Position numbers and translations under genes: made by a program. A stretch of 50,049 bases of DNA from an uncultured Blautia sp. GTDB lineage: Bacteria; Bacillota; Clostridia; Lachnospirales; Lachnospiraceae. Positions 23,230 through 32,114 of the stretch are shown here, piece by piece (positions within the stretch are counted from its first letter, which is position 1; every line of letters starts with the position of its first letter). The notes beneath the pieces were generated by a model. That model was not told where the DNA came from. It saw only the letters and a list, made by a program, of their open reading frames with translations, and did not search any database. The stretch is from positions 1-50,049 of the forward strand of contig NZ_CAKRNY010000028.1 in NCBI RefSeq assembly GCF_934371575.1. The letters are read 5' to 3'.

Positions 23230-24571
23230 TGGAATCAATTCCAGGGAAATGATCCTGGAAATTTTACTTGAAATTGAGGAGGGGGAGCACAGCCATGTGG
23301 CTATTCGCAATGCCCTCTCCAAATACCAGTTCCTTCCCAAACAGGACAGGGCATTTATTACCCGTGTCTGTGAAGGGACGTTGGAATACCGGATTCAGAT
23401 TGATTATATTATCAACTCTTTTTCCAAGGTGACAGTAGATAAGATGAAGCCTGCAATCCGGGAAATTTTAAGAAGTGCTGTGTATCAGCTGAAATATATG
23501 GATAGCGTGCCGGACAGTGCTGTGTGCAACGAAGCTGTGAAACTGGCGCAGAGGAAAGGCTTCTACAATCTTAAACCTTTTGTAAACGGTGTTCTTCGAA
23601 CGATTGCCAGGGAAATGGATCAGGTTCAGTTTCCGAAAAAAGAGGATGATCTGCTGAAATATCTTTCTGTTAAATACTCTATGCCGGAGGTTCTTGTGAC
23701 CAGATGGCTGGATGCGTATGGGGAAGAGACAACTGAGCAGATCCTGGCAGATTTTCTGACGGAACATCCGCTTACAATAAGATGTCGTACGTACCTGAAT
23801 TCCAGGGAAGAAATTGTGAAAAGTCTTGAGAGCCAGGGCGTTCGGGTAACACCTGCACCATATCTTCCCTATGCATATAGTATTTCGGATTTTAATCATA
23901 TTCTTGCACTGGATGCTTTTATTAATGGAAAGATTGTGGTTCAGGATGTAAGCTCCATGCTGGTTGCAGAGGTGGCAAACCCTAAAAAGGGTGATTATGT
24001 GATTGATGTCTGTGCTGCACCTGGTGGAAAAAGTCTTCATATGGGCGATAAGATGGAAGGCTATGGAACTGTAGATGCCAGAGATGTAAGTCAGTATAAG
24101 GTAAATCTGATCGAGGAGAATATCCAGCGCACGAACTCTATCAATGTGCAGGCAAGAGTTCAGGATGCTACTGTTTTTGATCAGGATTCAGAGCTTCTTG
24201 CAGATATTGTAATTGCAGATGTGCCGTGTTCCGGATATGGTGTGATCGGCAAGAAACCGGAAATTAAATATCGCGTTACTCCTCAGAAACAGGATGAGAT
24301 CGTGATTTTGCAGAGAACCATTCTGGACCGGGCTGCCAACTATGTAAAGCCAAGAGGGGAACTGATTTTCAGTACCTGCACTATTGCAAAAGAAGAAAAC
24401 GAAGAAAATATGATGTGGTTTTTGAATAATTATCCGTTTAAGCTGGAAAGCCTTGATCCGTATCTTCCGGAAGAGCTTCATTCAGAGACAACAGCCCTTG
24501 GATATTTGCAGTTACTTCCGGGGGTACATAAGACAGACGGATTCTTTATTGCAAAATTCAGAAGAAAATAG
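23222..24571 (+). CDS. rsmB: 16S rRNA m5C967 methyltransferase
   Basis: A 449-residue RsmB/Sun protein. Residues 1-135 resemble NusB (RNA binding); the Rossmann methyltransferase domain holds D-V-C-A-A-P-G-G-K-S (SAM loop) and the P-C-S-G motif (DVPCSGYGVIGKKPE) with the covalent-catalysis cysteine pair completed by S-T-C-T. Length is standard. It overlaps the peptidase gene and is followed by rlmN after 10 bases. Confidence 0.96.
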   Translation: MINGINSREMILEILLEIEEGEHSHVAIRNALSKYQFLPKQDRAFITRVCEGTLEYRIQIDYIINSFSKVTVDKMKPAIREILRSAVYQLKYMDSVPDSAVCNEAVKLAQRKGFYNLKPFVNGVLRTIAREMDQVQFPKKEDDLLKYLSVKYSMPEVLVTRWLDAYGEETTEQILADFLTEHPLTIRCRTYLNSREEIVKSLESQGVRVTPAPYLPYAYSISDFNHILALDAFINGKIVVQDVSSMLVAEVANPKKGDYVIDVCAAPGGKSLHMGDKMEGYGTVDARDVSQYKVNLIEENIQRTNSINVQARVQDATVFDQDSELLADIVIADVPCSGYGVIGKKPEIKYRVTPQKQDEIVILQRTILDRAANYVKPRGELIFSTCTIAKEENEENMMWFLNNYPFKLESLDPYLPEELHSETTALGYLQLLPGVHKTDGFFIAKFRRK

Positions 24572-24581
24572 GAATGAAAAT

Positions 24582-25622
24582 ATGACAGACATTAAGTCTA
24601 TGAACAAAGAAGAGCTGAAAAATCTTATGACCCAACTGGGCGAAAAGCCTTTCCGGGCGAAGCAGATTTACAGCTGGCTTCATGAACATCTGGTAACTTC
24701 CTATGATGAAATGGGAAACATACCGGGTAAGCTGAAGGAAAAATTAAAGGATTATCCAATTACAGCCCTTGAAATGGCGGATGAGCAGATCTCAGCTATT
24801 GATGGTACAAGAAAATATCTGTTTCGTCTTTCAGATGGAAATGTGATCGAGAGCGTTCTCATGCGTTACAAACATGGGAATTCCGTATGCATTTCTTCGC
24901 AGGTTGGCTGCAAGATGGGATGTCGGTTCTGTGCCTCTACGATTGGAGGATGGACCAGAAACCTTCTGCCTTCTGAAATGCTGGATCAGATATATCGGAT
25001 CCAGAGTATTACAGGTGAGAGGGTATCAAATGTGGTAGTCATGGGAACCGGCGAGCCTATGGATAATTATGATAATATTGTACGTTTTGTACATCTGCTT
25101 TCTGATGAAGGCGGCCTTAATATCAGCCAGAGGAATATTACCGTATCGACCTGCGGAATTGTTCCGAAAATTTACGAGCTTGCAAAGGAAAAACTGCAGA
25201 TTACCCTTGCCTTATCCCTGCATGCCCCAAATGATGAAAAGAGACGGGAGCTTATGCCCATTGCACAGCGTTACAGCATGGATGAGGTTCTGGATGCCTG
25301 CAGGAATTATTTTGAGGAAACAGGCAGGAGAATTACTTTTGAATACAGTCTTGTGGCTGGTGTTAATGACAGCGATGAGGATGCAAGAGAGCTGAGCAGC
25401 CGAATTCATGACATAAACTGTCATGTGAATCTGATTCCGGTAAATCCGATTAAGGAGCGCTCCTACAGGCGTTCCACACACCAGGCTGTGGAGAATTTTA
25501 AAATAAAACTTGAAAAATGCGGAATTAATGTTACTATTAGAAGGGAAATGGGCAGTGATATAGACGGTGCCTGTGGACAATTAAGAAAAAGCTACATGGA
25601 AAAAAGTTGCGATCCGCAGTAA
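24582..25622 (+). CDS. rlmN: Dual-specificity 23S rRNA A2503 / tRNA A37 methyltransferase (radical SAM)
   Basis: A 346-residue radical SAM enzyme. The [4Fe-4S] cysteines are Cys110, Cys114 and Cys117 (C-K-M-G-C-R-F-C), and the C-terminal Cys331 in GACGQL is the methyl-carrying residue. G-M-G-E-P-type motif appears as VVMGTGEPMDNYDN. The frame extends upstream to 24453 inside rsmB, but the ATG at 24582 gives the standard N-terminus. rsmB-rlmN-prpC-prkC order is typical of Firmicutes. Confidence 0.96.
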   Translation: MTDIKSMNKEELKNLMTQLGEKPFRAKQIYSWLHEHLVTSYDEMGNIPGKLKEKLKDYPITALEMADEQISAIDGTRKYLFRLSDGNVIESVLMRYKHGNSVCISSQVGCKMGCRFCASTIGGWTRNLLPSEMLDQIYRIQSITGERVSNVVVMGTGEPMDNYDNIVRFVHLLSDEGGLNISQRNITVSTCGIVPKIYELAKEKLQITLALSLHAPNDEKRRELMPIAQRYSMDEVLDACRNYFEETGRRITFEYSLVAGVNDSDEDARELSSRIHDINCHVNLIPVNPIKERSYRRSTHQAVENFKIKLEKCGINVTIRREMGSDIDGACGQLRKSYMEKSCDPQ

Positions 25623-25683
25623 CGAAAAAGCTGATGTTGATTATTAAACAGCAGCACGAAAAGGACAGAAAGCGAGAAGTGAC

Positions 25684-26430
25684 ATGAGGGTATATTCAGC
25701 TACGAATATAGGAATGAAGCGGAAGATGAACCAGGATTATGTGTTCGCTTCCAATGCCCCGGTTGGAAATCTCCCGAATCTCTTTGCTGTTGCTGATGGA
25801 ATGGGAGGACACAATGCGGGTGATTATGCATCCTCTCACGCTGTCAGGGTACTGGTAGATGAAATCAGGGAGGATACGGATTACAATCCTGTGAAGGTAA
25901 TCCGCCATGCCATTGAGACTGCAAATACAGAGATTATAGAACAGGCACAGAAGGATGAGAATCTTCGGGGAATGGGAACTACCATGGTAGTGGCCACCAT
26001 TGTAGGTCAGTATGCTTATGTTGCCAATGTAGGAGACAGCAGACTGTATGTGGTTGACAAACAGATCCGGCAGATCACCAGGGATCATTCACTGGTTCAG
26101 GAAATGGTAAGACTGGGTGAGATCACTGTGGAAGAGGCGAGAAACCATCCGGATAAGAACATTATCACCAGAGCTCTGGGAGCAGAGAAAACTGTAGATG
26201 TGGATTTCTTTGATATGCGTCTGGAACCGGGAAGTACGATCCTGATGTGTTCCGACGGTCTCAGCAATATGGTGGAAGACAAAAAAATGGAAGAAATCAT
26301 ATTGAATTCTGATGAGGATATCACCTGGAAGGGAGATACTCTTATACAGGAAGCCAACAATAACGGCGGCAAGGATAACATTGCAATCATATTGATAGAA
26401 CCATTCACGAATGAGGTGGAAACATGTTAA
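25684..26430 (+). CDS. prpC: PP2C-family Ser/Thr phosphatase (partner of PrkC)
   Basis: A 248-residue PPM phosphatase. Metal-binding motifs are seen in order: N-x-D (RKMNQDYV), V-A-D-G-M-G-G-H-N-A-G, G-T-T-M-V-V-A, V-G-D-S-R-L-Y, and the final G-G-K-D-N-I. It is cytoplasmic, with no TM segment. It overlaps prkC by 7 bases; the known pairing is that it reverses phosphorylation by PrkC of targets such as translation factors and wall regulators. Confidence 0.95.
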   Translation: MRVYSATNIGMKRKMNQDYVFASNAPVGNLPNLFAVADGMGGHNAGDYASSHAVRVLVDEIREDTDYNPVKVIRHAIETANTEIIEQAQKDENLRGMGTTMVVATIVGQYAYVANVGDSRLYVVDKQIRQITRDHSLVQEMVRLGEITVEEARNHPDKNIITRALGAEKTVDVDFFDMRLEPGSTILMCSDGLSNMVEDKKMEEIILNSDEDITWKGDTLIQEANNNGGKDNIAIILIEPFTNEVETC

Positions 26431-28661
26431 AGACAGGTATGATTATAGCAGAACGCTATGAAATTGTAAGTAAAATCGGTACCGGCGGAATGGCGGACGT
26501 ATACAAGGCAATGGACCATAAACTGAATCGTTTTGTTGCGGTTAAGGTTCTGAAGCCGGAATTCAGGGAAGATGCTACTTTTGTAAAGAAATTCAGAAGT
26601 GAAGCGCAGGCAGCAGCTGGTCTTACACATCCAAATATTGTAAATGTTTTTGATGTGGGGGATGACGAGGGCGTCTATTACATTGTAATGGAACTGATTG
26701 AGGGAATCACTCTGAAAGAGTATATTTCCAAGAAAGGCAAGCTTTCTGTAAAGGAAGCCACAAGTATTGCCATTCAGGTATCCATGGGTCTGGAGGCTGC
26801 ACACAGCCACGGAATAGTACATCGTGACGTGAAACCCCAGAATATTATTATTTCTACAGATGGTAAAGTTAAGGTAACGGATTTTGGAATTGCCAGAGCA
26901 GCGTCTTCCAATACCATCAGCTCCAATGTTATGGGCTCTGTACATTATAGTTCACCGGAGCAGGTAAGGGGGGGATACAGCGATGAGAAGAGCGATATTT
27001 ATTCCCTTGGTATTACATTATATGAAATGGTAACAGGACGTGTTCCTTTTGACGGGGATACTACAGTTGCCATTGCAATCAAACATCTTCAGGAAGAAAT
27101 GGTACCTCCGAGCGTATACTCTCCGGATCTTCCTTACAGTCTGGAGCAGATCATCATGAAATGTACCCAGAAGAGTGTGGACCGCAGATATAATAAGATG
27201 GAGGATGTAATTGCTGACCTGAAGCATTCACTGATCGATCCCCAGGGGGATTTTGTGAAATTGACTTCTGTAGATACAGATGCCAAGACCGTTGTGATCT
27301 CTGATGAAGAGCTTGGTGAGATCAAGCATACTCCGAAGCAGACCGTTAAGCCGGATATCGAAGCGCTTGAAAAAGAGCTGAATGAAACCAATTATGATGA
27401 CGATTACGAGGATGAGGATGAGAAGCCGGAACGTTCCCGTAAGAGCAGAGAGCGGGAACGCGACAGAGAACGTGAGGACAGAGAGCGGCGTATCAGAAAG
27501 CAGAAAAGAGGCGTCAGTGTTGTAGGAAGTATTATTGCACTGATCGTGGGAGCTGCAGTTCTCATTGCTGTGATTCTTGTGGCAGGAAAAGCAGCAGGTC
27601 TGATTGGTGAAGATAAAAATGGCACAGAAAGCCAGCAGGAACAGCAGGATACGGATAACACGAAGGACAGTGAAGATGACGGAATGGTATCTGCACCGGA
27701 TCTGATCGGTAAAACAGAGGCTGAGGCTCAGGAGCTTTGTGCTTCTTTAAATATTGGAATGAGTTATAAGGGAGAAGAGGCTTCCACACAGGAAAAAGGA
27801 AAAATTTCTTCCCAGGATCCTGTAAAGGGAGCTCAGATTGCTAAAAATTCTACAATCACTTATTATGTAAGCAAAGGTGCAGAGCAGATTACAATGCCGG
27901 ATCTGTTTGGACAGAATGGTGCCACAGCACAGGAAACTTTGGAAAGTCAGGGTGTAACTGTCCAGATTAACAAGATTTATCCGGATGAGGACAGTGACTC
28001 CTATGTGGATATCGGATGCGTCCTTGAAACTGACCCAGCAGCAGGAAGTACTGTGAAAGCTGGTGATACGGTTACTCTTACCATCAGCCGAGGCATTAAT
28101 TATGGTGACAGCGTACAGGTTCCGGATGTAACAGGTCTGGAGAAAAATGAGGCTATCGCCAAGCTTGGAAAATTCATTAATATTAATGTAGAAATGCAGA
28201 TGAGCACAGATGTTGCAGAAGGAACGGTTATTTCTCAGGATCCTACAGGATTTACAGATGATGACCCGGTATATGCGGATCCGGATCAGGATACCATTAC
28301 CATTACTGTAAGCAGCGGTAATCAGGATACCTCCGCAGAAGATGAGGCTCAGACTCAGAGTTCTTCCTCAAACACTTCTCAGGCTGTGGCAAACGGTGAG
28401 GTTTGGAAATGTACACAGAGACTGAATACACCTACCGGATATACAGGAGGTCTGATCAGACTGGAGCTGGTTCAGGATGTGGATGGAGTACCAACTGCAA
28501 GCACTGTCGTAGGAGGACAGCAGCTTACTTTCCCATATCAGCTGGATATTACAGGTGCACCTGGAGTTGCTGAGGGAACCTTATATCTGTCAGAACAGCA
28601 GTCTGATGGAAGCTATCAGGAACTTGGTCATTATCCGCTTACTTTTGAGAAAGCAGAGTAA
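26424..28661 (+). CDS. prkC: PASTA-domain Ser/Thr protein kinase
   Basis: A 745-residue membrane kinase sensing peptidoglycan fragments. The kinase domain (about 10-275) has G-T-G-G-M-A-D-V, catalytic HRDVKPQN and D-F-G-I-A-R. A juxtamembrane stretch (about 305-360) is extremely rich in Glu/Arg/Asp. One TM helix follows (about 363-393). Outside are three PASTA repeats (about 422-485, 488-556, 564-632), a Ser/Thr/Gln spacer and an extra C-terminal beta-rich domain (about 655-745) that is not PASTA. Coupled to prpC upstream; rsgA follows after 3 bases. The TM and PASTA layout puts the sensor at the wall, matching the dcw cluster nearby. Confidence 0.96.
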   Translation: MLKTGMIIAERYEIVSKIGTGGMADVYKAMDHKLNRFVAVKVLKPEFREDATFVKKFRSEAQAAAGLTHPNIVNVFDVGDDEGVYYIVMELIEGITLKEYISKKGKLSVKEATSIAIQVSMGLEAAHSHGIVHRDVKPQNIIISTDGKVKVTDFGIARAASSNTISSNVMGSVHYSSPEQVRGGYSDEKSDIYSLGITLYEMVTGRVPFDGDTTVAIAIKHLQEEMVPPSVYSPDLPYSLEQIIMKCTQKSVDRRYNKMEDVIADLKHSLIDPQGDFVKLTSVDTDAKTVVISDEELGEIKHTPKQTVKPDIEALEKELNETNYDDDYEDEDEKPERSRKSRERERDREREDRERRIRKQKRGVSVVGSIIALIVGAAVLIAVILVAGKAAGLIGEDKNGTESQQEQQDTDNTKDSEDDGMVSAPDLIGKTEAEAQELCASLNIGMSYKGEEASTQEKGKISSQDPVKGAQIAKNSTITYYVSKGAEQITMPDLFGQNGATAQETLESQGVTVQINKIYPDEDSDSYVDIGCVLETDPAAGSTVKAGDTVTLTISRGINYGDSVQVPDVTGLEKNEAIAKLGKFININVEMQMSTDVAEGTVISQDPTGFTDDDPVYADPDQDTITITVSSGNQDTSAEDEAQTQSSSSNTSQAVANGEVWKCTQRLNTPTGYTGGLIRLELVQDVDGVPTASTVVGGQQLTFPYQLDITGAPGVAEGTLYLSEQQSDGSYQELGHYPLTFEKAE

Positions 28662-28664
28662 TCC

Positions 28665-29543
28665 ATGCAGGGAAAGATCGTTAAAGGAATTGCAGGATTT
28701 TATTATATCTATGCAGAAGATGGAAATATATATGAATGCAAGGCGAAAGGGATTTTCCGAAAGGATAATTTCAAGCCGCTGGTAGGTGACAATGTAGAGA
28801 TTACAGTTCTGGATGAAGGAGCGAGGGAAGGCAGTGTAACAGCCATCCTTCCCCGCCGGAATTCTCTGATACGTCCGGCAGTAGCCAATGTGGATCAGGC
28901 GTTTGTGATTTTTGCAATGGAGAACCCAAAACCTAATTTCCTTCTTCTGGACCGCTTTCTTATTATGATGGAGCAGCAGGGAATTCCTGCTGTTATCTGT
29001 TTTAACAAGAAGGATCTGGGAGAAAAGGAAGAACTGGAATTGTTGTATGAAACCTACACAGGGTGCGGATATCATGTAATCCTTTCCAGTACCTATGAAG
29101 AGGAGGGAATCGATGAGATCCGGCAGATCCTGAAAGGAAAGACAACTGTAGTTGCAGGTCCTTCCGGCGTAGGAAAGTCTTCTATCACCAATTGTATGCA
29201 GGGTGAGGTGCAGATGGAAACCGGTGAAATCAGCAAAAAGCTGAAACGGGGAAAGCATACCACCAGACATTCCCAGGTGATTCCGGTAGAAAAAGATACG
29301 TTTCTGGTGGATACTCCGGGATTTTCTTCTTTGTATCTTACGGATATGGAGGAGGGAGAACTTCGGGATTATTTTCCGGAATTTGTGAAGTATGAACCGC
29401 AATGTCGTTTTCAGGGCTGTATGCATATCCATGAACCGGACTGTGCAGTGAAGGAAGCCCTTGCAAGTGGAAAAATCAGCCAGCTGCGTTATGATGACTA
29501 TCTGGCATTGTATGAGGAATTAAAAGAGAAAAGGAGATACTAA
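28665..29543 (+). CDS. rsgA: Ribosome small subunit maturation GTPase
   Basis: A 292-residue circularly permuted GTPase (the normal state of this family). Order: OB domain (1-65), then G4 (CFNKKD), G1 GPSGVGKSS, G3 D-T-P-G-F, and a C-terminal zinc motif C-R-F-x-G-C-x-H-x-x-E-P-x-C. It assists late 30S assembly and is a known PrkC target in Bacillus, consistent with its position right after prkC. Confidence 0.96.
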   Translation: MQGKIVKGIAGFYYIYAEDGNIYECKAKGIFRKDNFKPLVGDNVEITVLDEGAREGSVTAILPRRNSLIRPAVANVDQAFVIFAMENPKPNFLLLDRFLIMMEQQGIPAVICFNKKDLGEKEELELLYETYTGCGYHVILSSTYEEEGIDEIRQILKGKTTVVAGPSGVGKSSITNCMQGEVQMETGEISKKLKRGKHTTRHSQVIPVEKDTFLVDTPGFSSLYLTDMEEGELRDYFPEFVKYEPQCRFQGCMHIHEPDCAVKEALASGKISQLRYDDYLALYEELKEKRRY

Positions 29544-29547
29544 AATT

Positions 29548-30219
29548 ATGTATCAGCTATGCCCTTCCATTTTATCAGCGGATTTTAATCGTCTGGGTGA
29601 ACAGATCAGAATCCTTGAAAATGAAGGAGTCAAATGGCTCCATATTGATGTTATGGATGGAGATTTTGTGCCGAGCATTTCTTTTGGAATGCCAGTGATC
29701 AAATCAATCCGTAAAGAATCCAGGATGTTTTTTGATGTTCATCTTATGGTGACAGAGCCAGAGAGATATATTCAGGATTTTGTAAACTGCGGTGCAGATT
29801 CTATTACTGTTCATGCAGAGGCCTGTGAGGATCTGGAACGAACCATAGAGCGTATCCGGGATGCAGGAGTGAAGGTTGGTGTTTCGATTAAACCGGCTAC
29901 TCCGGTAAATGATATCAGTCACATGCTTGAAGATGTGGATATGGTACTGGTAATGACCGTGCAGCCAGGTTTTGGCGGACAGAAATATATGGATGAGTGT
30001 ACAGAGAAGATTCAGGAACTGAGAGAACTGATCGATAAAGAAAGACTGGATGTGGATATAGAGGTTGACGGAGGAATCAATGAGGATACTCTGGAGACAG
30101 TTATGAAGGCTGGCGCAAATATTTTTGTTGCGGGTTCATGGGTATTTGGCGGTGATATTGCTGCAAATGTGCGTCACATTCAGAAAAAAGTCGAAGAAAT
30201 CAGCGACAGGATCGAGTGA
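29548..30219 (+). CDS. rpe: Ribulose-phosphate 3-epimerase
   Basis: A 223-residue TIM-barrel enzyme of the pentose phosphate pathway. Signatures HIDVMDGDFVPSISFG, F-D-V-H-L-M-V, M-T-V-Q-P-G-F-G-G-Q and E-V-D-G-G-I-N are complete, including metal/acid-base His and Asp residues. It sits 4 bases after rsgA and overlaps the next gene by 4 bases (GTGA). Confidence 0.97.
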   Translation: MYQLCPSILSADFNRLGEQIRILENEGVKWLHIDVMDGDFVPSISFGMPVIKSIRKESRMFFDVHLMVTEPERYIQDFVNCGADSITVHAEACEDLERTIERIRDAGVKVGVSIKPATPVNDISHMLEDVDMVLVMTVQPGFGGQKYMDECTEKIQELRELIDKERLDVDIEVDGGINEDTLETVMKAGANIFVAGSWVFGGDIAANVRHIQKKVEEISDRIE

Positions 30220-30911
30220 GAGATAGCATGATAGATACAGTAATCGTAAGCGGGGGCATGATCCAGAAAGATTTTGCCCTCGATTTTATTAAAAAATTAA
30301 AAAAAGAGAGAAACGGTGAGAGGCTCACCTTGATGGCGGCAGACAGAGGCCTTGATTTTTTCAGGGAGACGGGGCTGACACCGGATCTTGCAGATGGGGA
30401 TTTTGACAGTGTATCCAGTGAGGGGAAGACTTATCTGGAAAGTCTTACTGATACAGAAATTGTGCAGCTTCAGCCGGAAAAAGATGACACAGATACCCAG
30501 TCAGCTTTAAATCTGGCAATCCAAAGAGGCGCCAGGAGTATTCTCATACTTGGGGCAACTGGTGGAAGACTGGATCATTTTCTTGGAAATCTGGGACTTC
30601 TCACATTGGGAAAAATAAAGGGTGTAAAGGTTGCACTGGCTGATGAGCAGAATTATATCTGTCTTGCTGAAAGCGGCAGAAAGATTCAAAAGGACAGACA
30701 GTTTGGCAGGTATGTCTCTTTCTTTCCGGTAGGAGGAGATGTAGAAGGACTGACACTGAAAGGATTTAAATATTCACTGGACGGTTATTGCCTGACAGTG
30801 GCTGACTGTGGACTTACAGTCAGCAATGAAATTCAGGACACATATGCTCAGGTTTTCTACGAAAAGGGCAGCCTGCTTATGATCATGTCCCGAGATTCTC
30901 ATTTTGGCTGA
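30216..30911 (+). CDS. thiN: Thiamine pyrophosphokinase
   Basis: A 231-residue enzyme transferring pyrophosphate from ATP to thiamine. Recognisable are A-A-D-R-G-L-D-F-F, D-x-x-D-G-D-F-D-S-V-S, the Q-P-E-K-D-D-T-D-T-Q acidic block and G-A-T-G-G-R-L-D-H. Two starts compete: GTG at 30216 (4-base overlap with rpe, adding MRDS) and ATG at 30229. Neither has a strong Shine-Dalgarno sequence, so coupling to rpe is likely. Last gene of the murE-to-thiN run. Confidence 0.92.
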   Translation: MRDSMIDTVIVSGGMIQKDFALDFIKKLKKERNGERLTLMAADRGLDFFRETGLTPDLADGDFDSVSSEGKTYLESLTDTEIVQLQPEKDDTDTQSALNLAIQRGARSILILGATGGRLDHFLGNLGLLTLGKIKGVKVALADEQNYICLAESGRKIQKDRQFGRYVSFFPVGGDVEGLTLKGFKYSLDGYCLTVADCGLTVSNEIQDTYAQVFYEKGSLLMIMSRDSHFG

Positions 30912-30921
30912 GCCTTTTGTC

Positions 30922-30950
30922 TTGAAGGAATGGGCATGGTATGCTAAAAT
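30922..30950 (+). promoter_or_regulatory. ychF promoter
   Basis: TTGAAG (30922-30927), 17-base spacer, TAAAAT (30945-30950), about 44 bases before the ychF ATG. Confidence 0.7.
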
Positions 30951-30993
30951 AAACTAATGTATTAGTGAAAGAAATAAGGAGATATAAGATAAA

Positions 30994-32091
30994 ATGAAAT
31001 TAGGTATCGTAGGTTTACCAAATGTAGGAAAAAGTACACTGTTTAACTCTCTGACAAAGGCTGGTGCAGAATCTGCAAACTACCCATTTTGTACCATTGA
31101 TCCAAATGTGGGTGTTGTCACTGTGCCTGATGAGAGACTTGCACTGCTTGGAGATTTCTATCACTCCAAGAAAGTAACTCCGGCTGTTATAGAGTTTGTA
31201 GATATTGCCGGTCTTGTAAAGGGCGCTTCCAAGGGAGAAGGTCTTGGAAATCAGTTTCTTGCAAATATTCGTGAAGTAGATGCAATTGTTCATGTAGTAC
31301 GCTGCTTTGAGGATTCAAATGTAATCCATGTAGATGGAAGCATTGACCCGATCCGTGATATCGAGACTATTAACCTGGAGCTTATTTTCTCAGATCTGGA
31401 GATCCTGGAGAGAAGAATTGCCAAGGTGACTAAGACAGCCCGCATGGATAAAGAAGCTGCCAAAGAGCTTGATTTCCTTCAGAAGGTAAAAAAATGGCTG
31501 GAAGATGGTAAGATGGCTATCACTATGGAACTGGACAGTGAGGACGAGGAAGCCTGGATGGGTACATATAACCTGCTCACCCAGAAACCGGTTATCTATG
31601 CGGCGAATGTTGCAGAGGACGATCTTGCAAATGACGGTGCTGACAATGCACATGTACAGGCTGTGAGAAAATATGCTGCAGAGCAGAACAGTGAGATTTT
31701 TGTAATCTGCGCCCAGATCGAGGAAGAAATTTCTGAATTGGACGAGGATGAGAGAAAAATGTTCCTGGAGGATCTGGGGCTTAAGGAATCCGGTCTTGAG
31801 AAGCTGGTAAAGGCAAGCTATCATCTGCTTGGTCTTATGAGTTTCCTTACTTCCGGTGAAGATGAGACAAGAGCATGGACCATTAAGATCGGTACAAAGG
31901 CACCACAGGCAGCAGGTAAGATTCATTCTGATTTTGAGCGAGGCTTTATTAAAGCTGAAGTAGTAAATTATCAGGATCTTCTGGATTGCGGTTCCTACGC
32001 CGGTGCGAGAGAAAAAGGTCTTGTAAGAATGGAAGGAAAGGAATATGTAGTACAGGATGGCGATGTAATCTTATTCCGTTTCAATGTATGA
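30994..32091 (+). CDS. ychF: Redox-regulated ATPase YchF (Obg family)
   Basis: A 365-residue P-loop protein. GLPNVGKSTLFN (G1), D-I-A-G-L-V-K-G-A-S-K-G-E-G-L-G-N (G3 and Obg signature), N-V-A-E-D in place of NKxD (the reason the family prefers ATP), and a C-terminal TGS-like domain ending in V-I-L-F-R-F-N-V. Normal length; own promoter, 23 bases upstream of lgt. Confidence 0.96.
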   Translation: MKLGIVGLPNVGKSTLFNSLTKAGAESANYPFCTIDPNVGVVTVPDERLALLGDFYHSKKVTPAVIEFVDIAGLVKGASKGEGLGNQFLANIREVDAIVHVVRCFEDSNVIHVDGSIDPIRDIETINLELIFSDLEILERRIAKVTKTARMDKEAAKELDFLQKVKKWLEDGKMAITMELDSEDEEAWMGTYNLLTQKPVIYAANVAEDDLANDGADNAHVQAVRKYAAEQNSEIFVICAQIEEEISELDEDERKMFLEDLGLKESGLEKLVKASYHLLGLMSFLTSGEDETRAWTIKIGTKAPQAAGKIHSDFERGFIKAEVVNYQDLLDCGSYAGAREKGLVRMEGKEYVVQDGDVILFRFNV

Positions 32092-32114
32092 TAAGAAATA
32101 GAGGGATAGCATAA

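Noticed and set aside
28665..29543. Circular permutation of RsgA as a novelty
   Set aside because: The G4-G1-G3 motif order is the normal state of the RsgA/YjeQ family.
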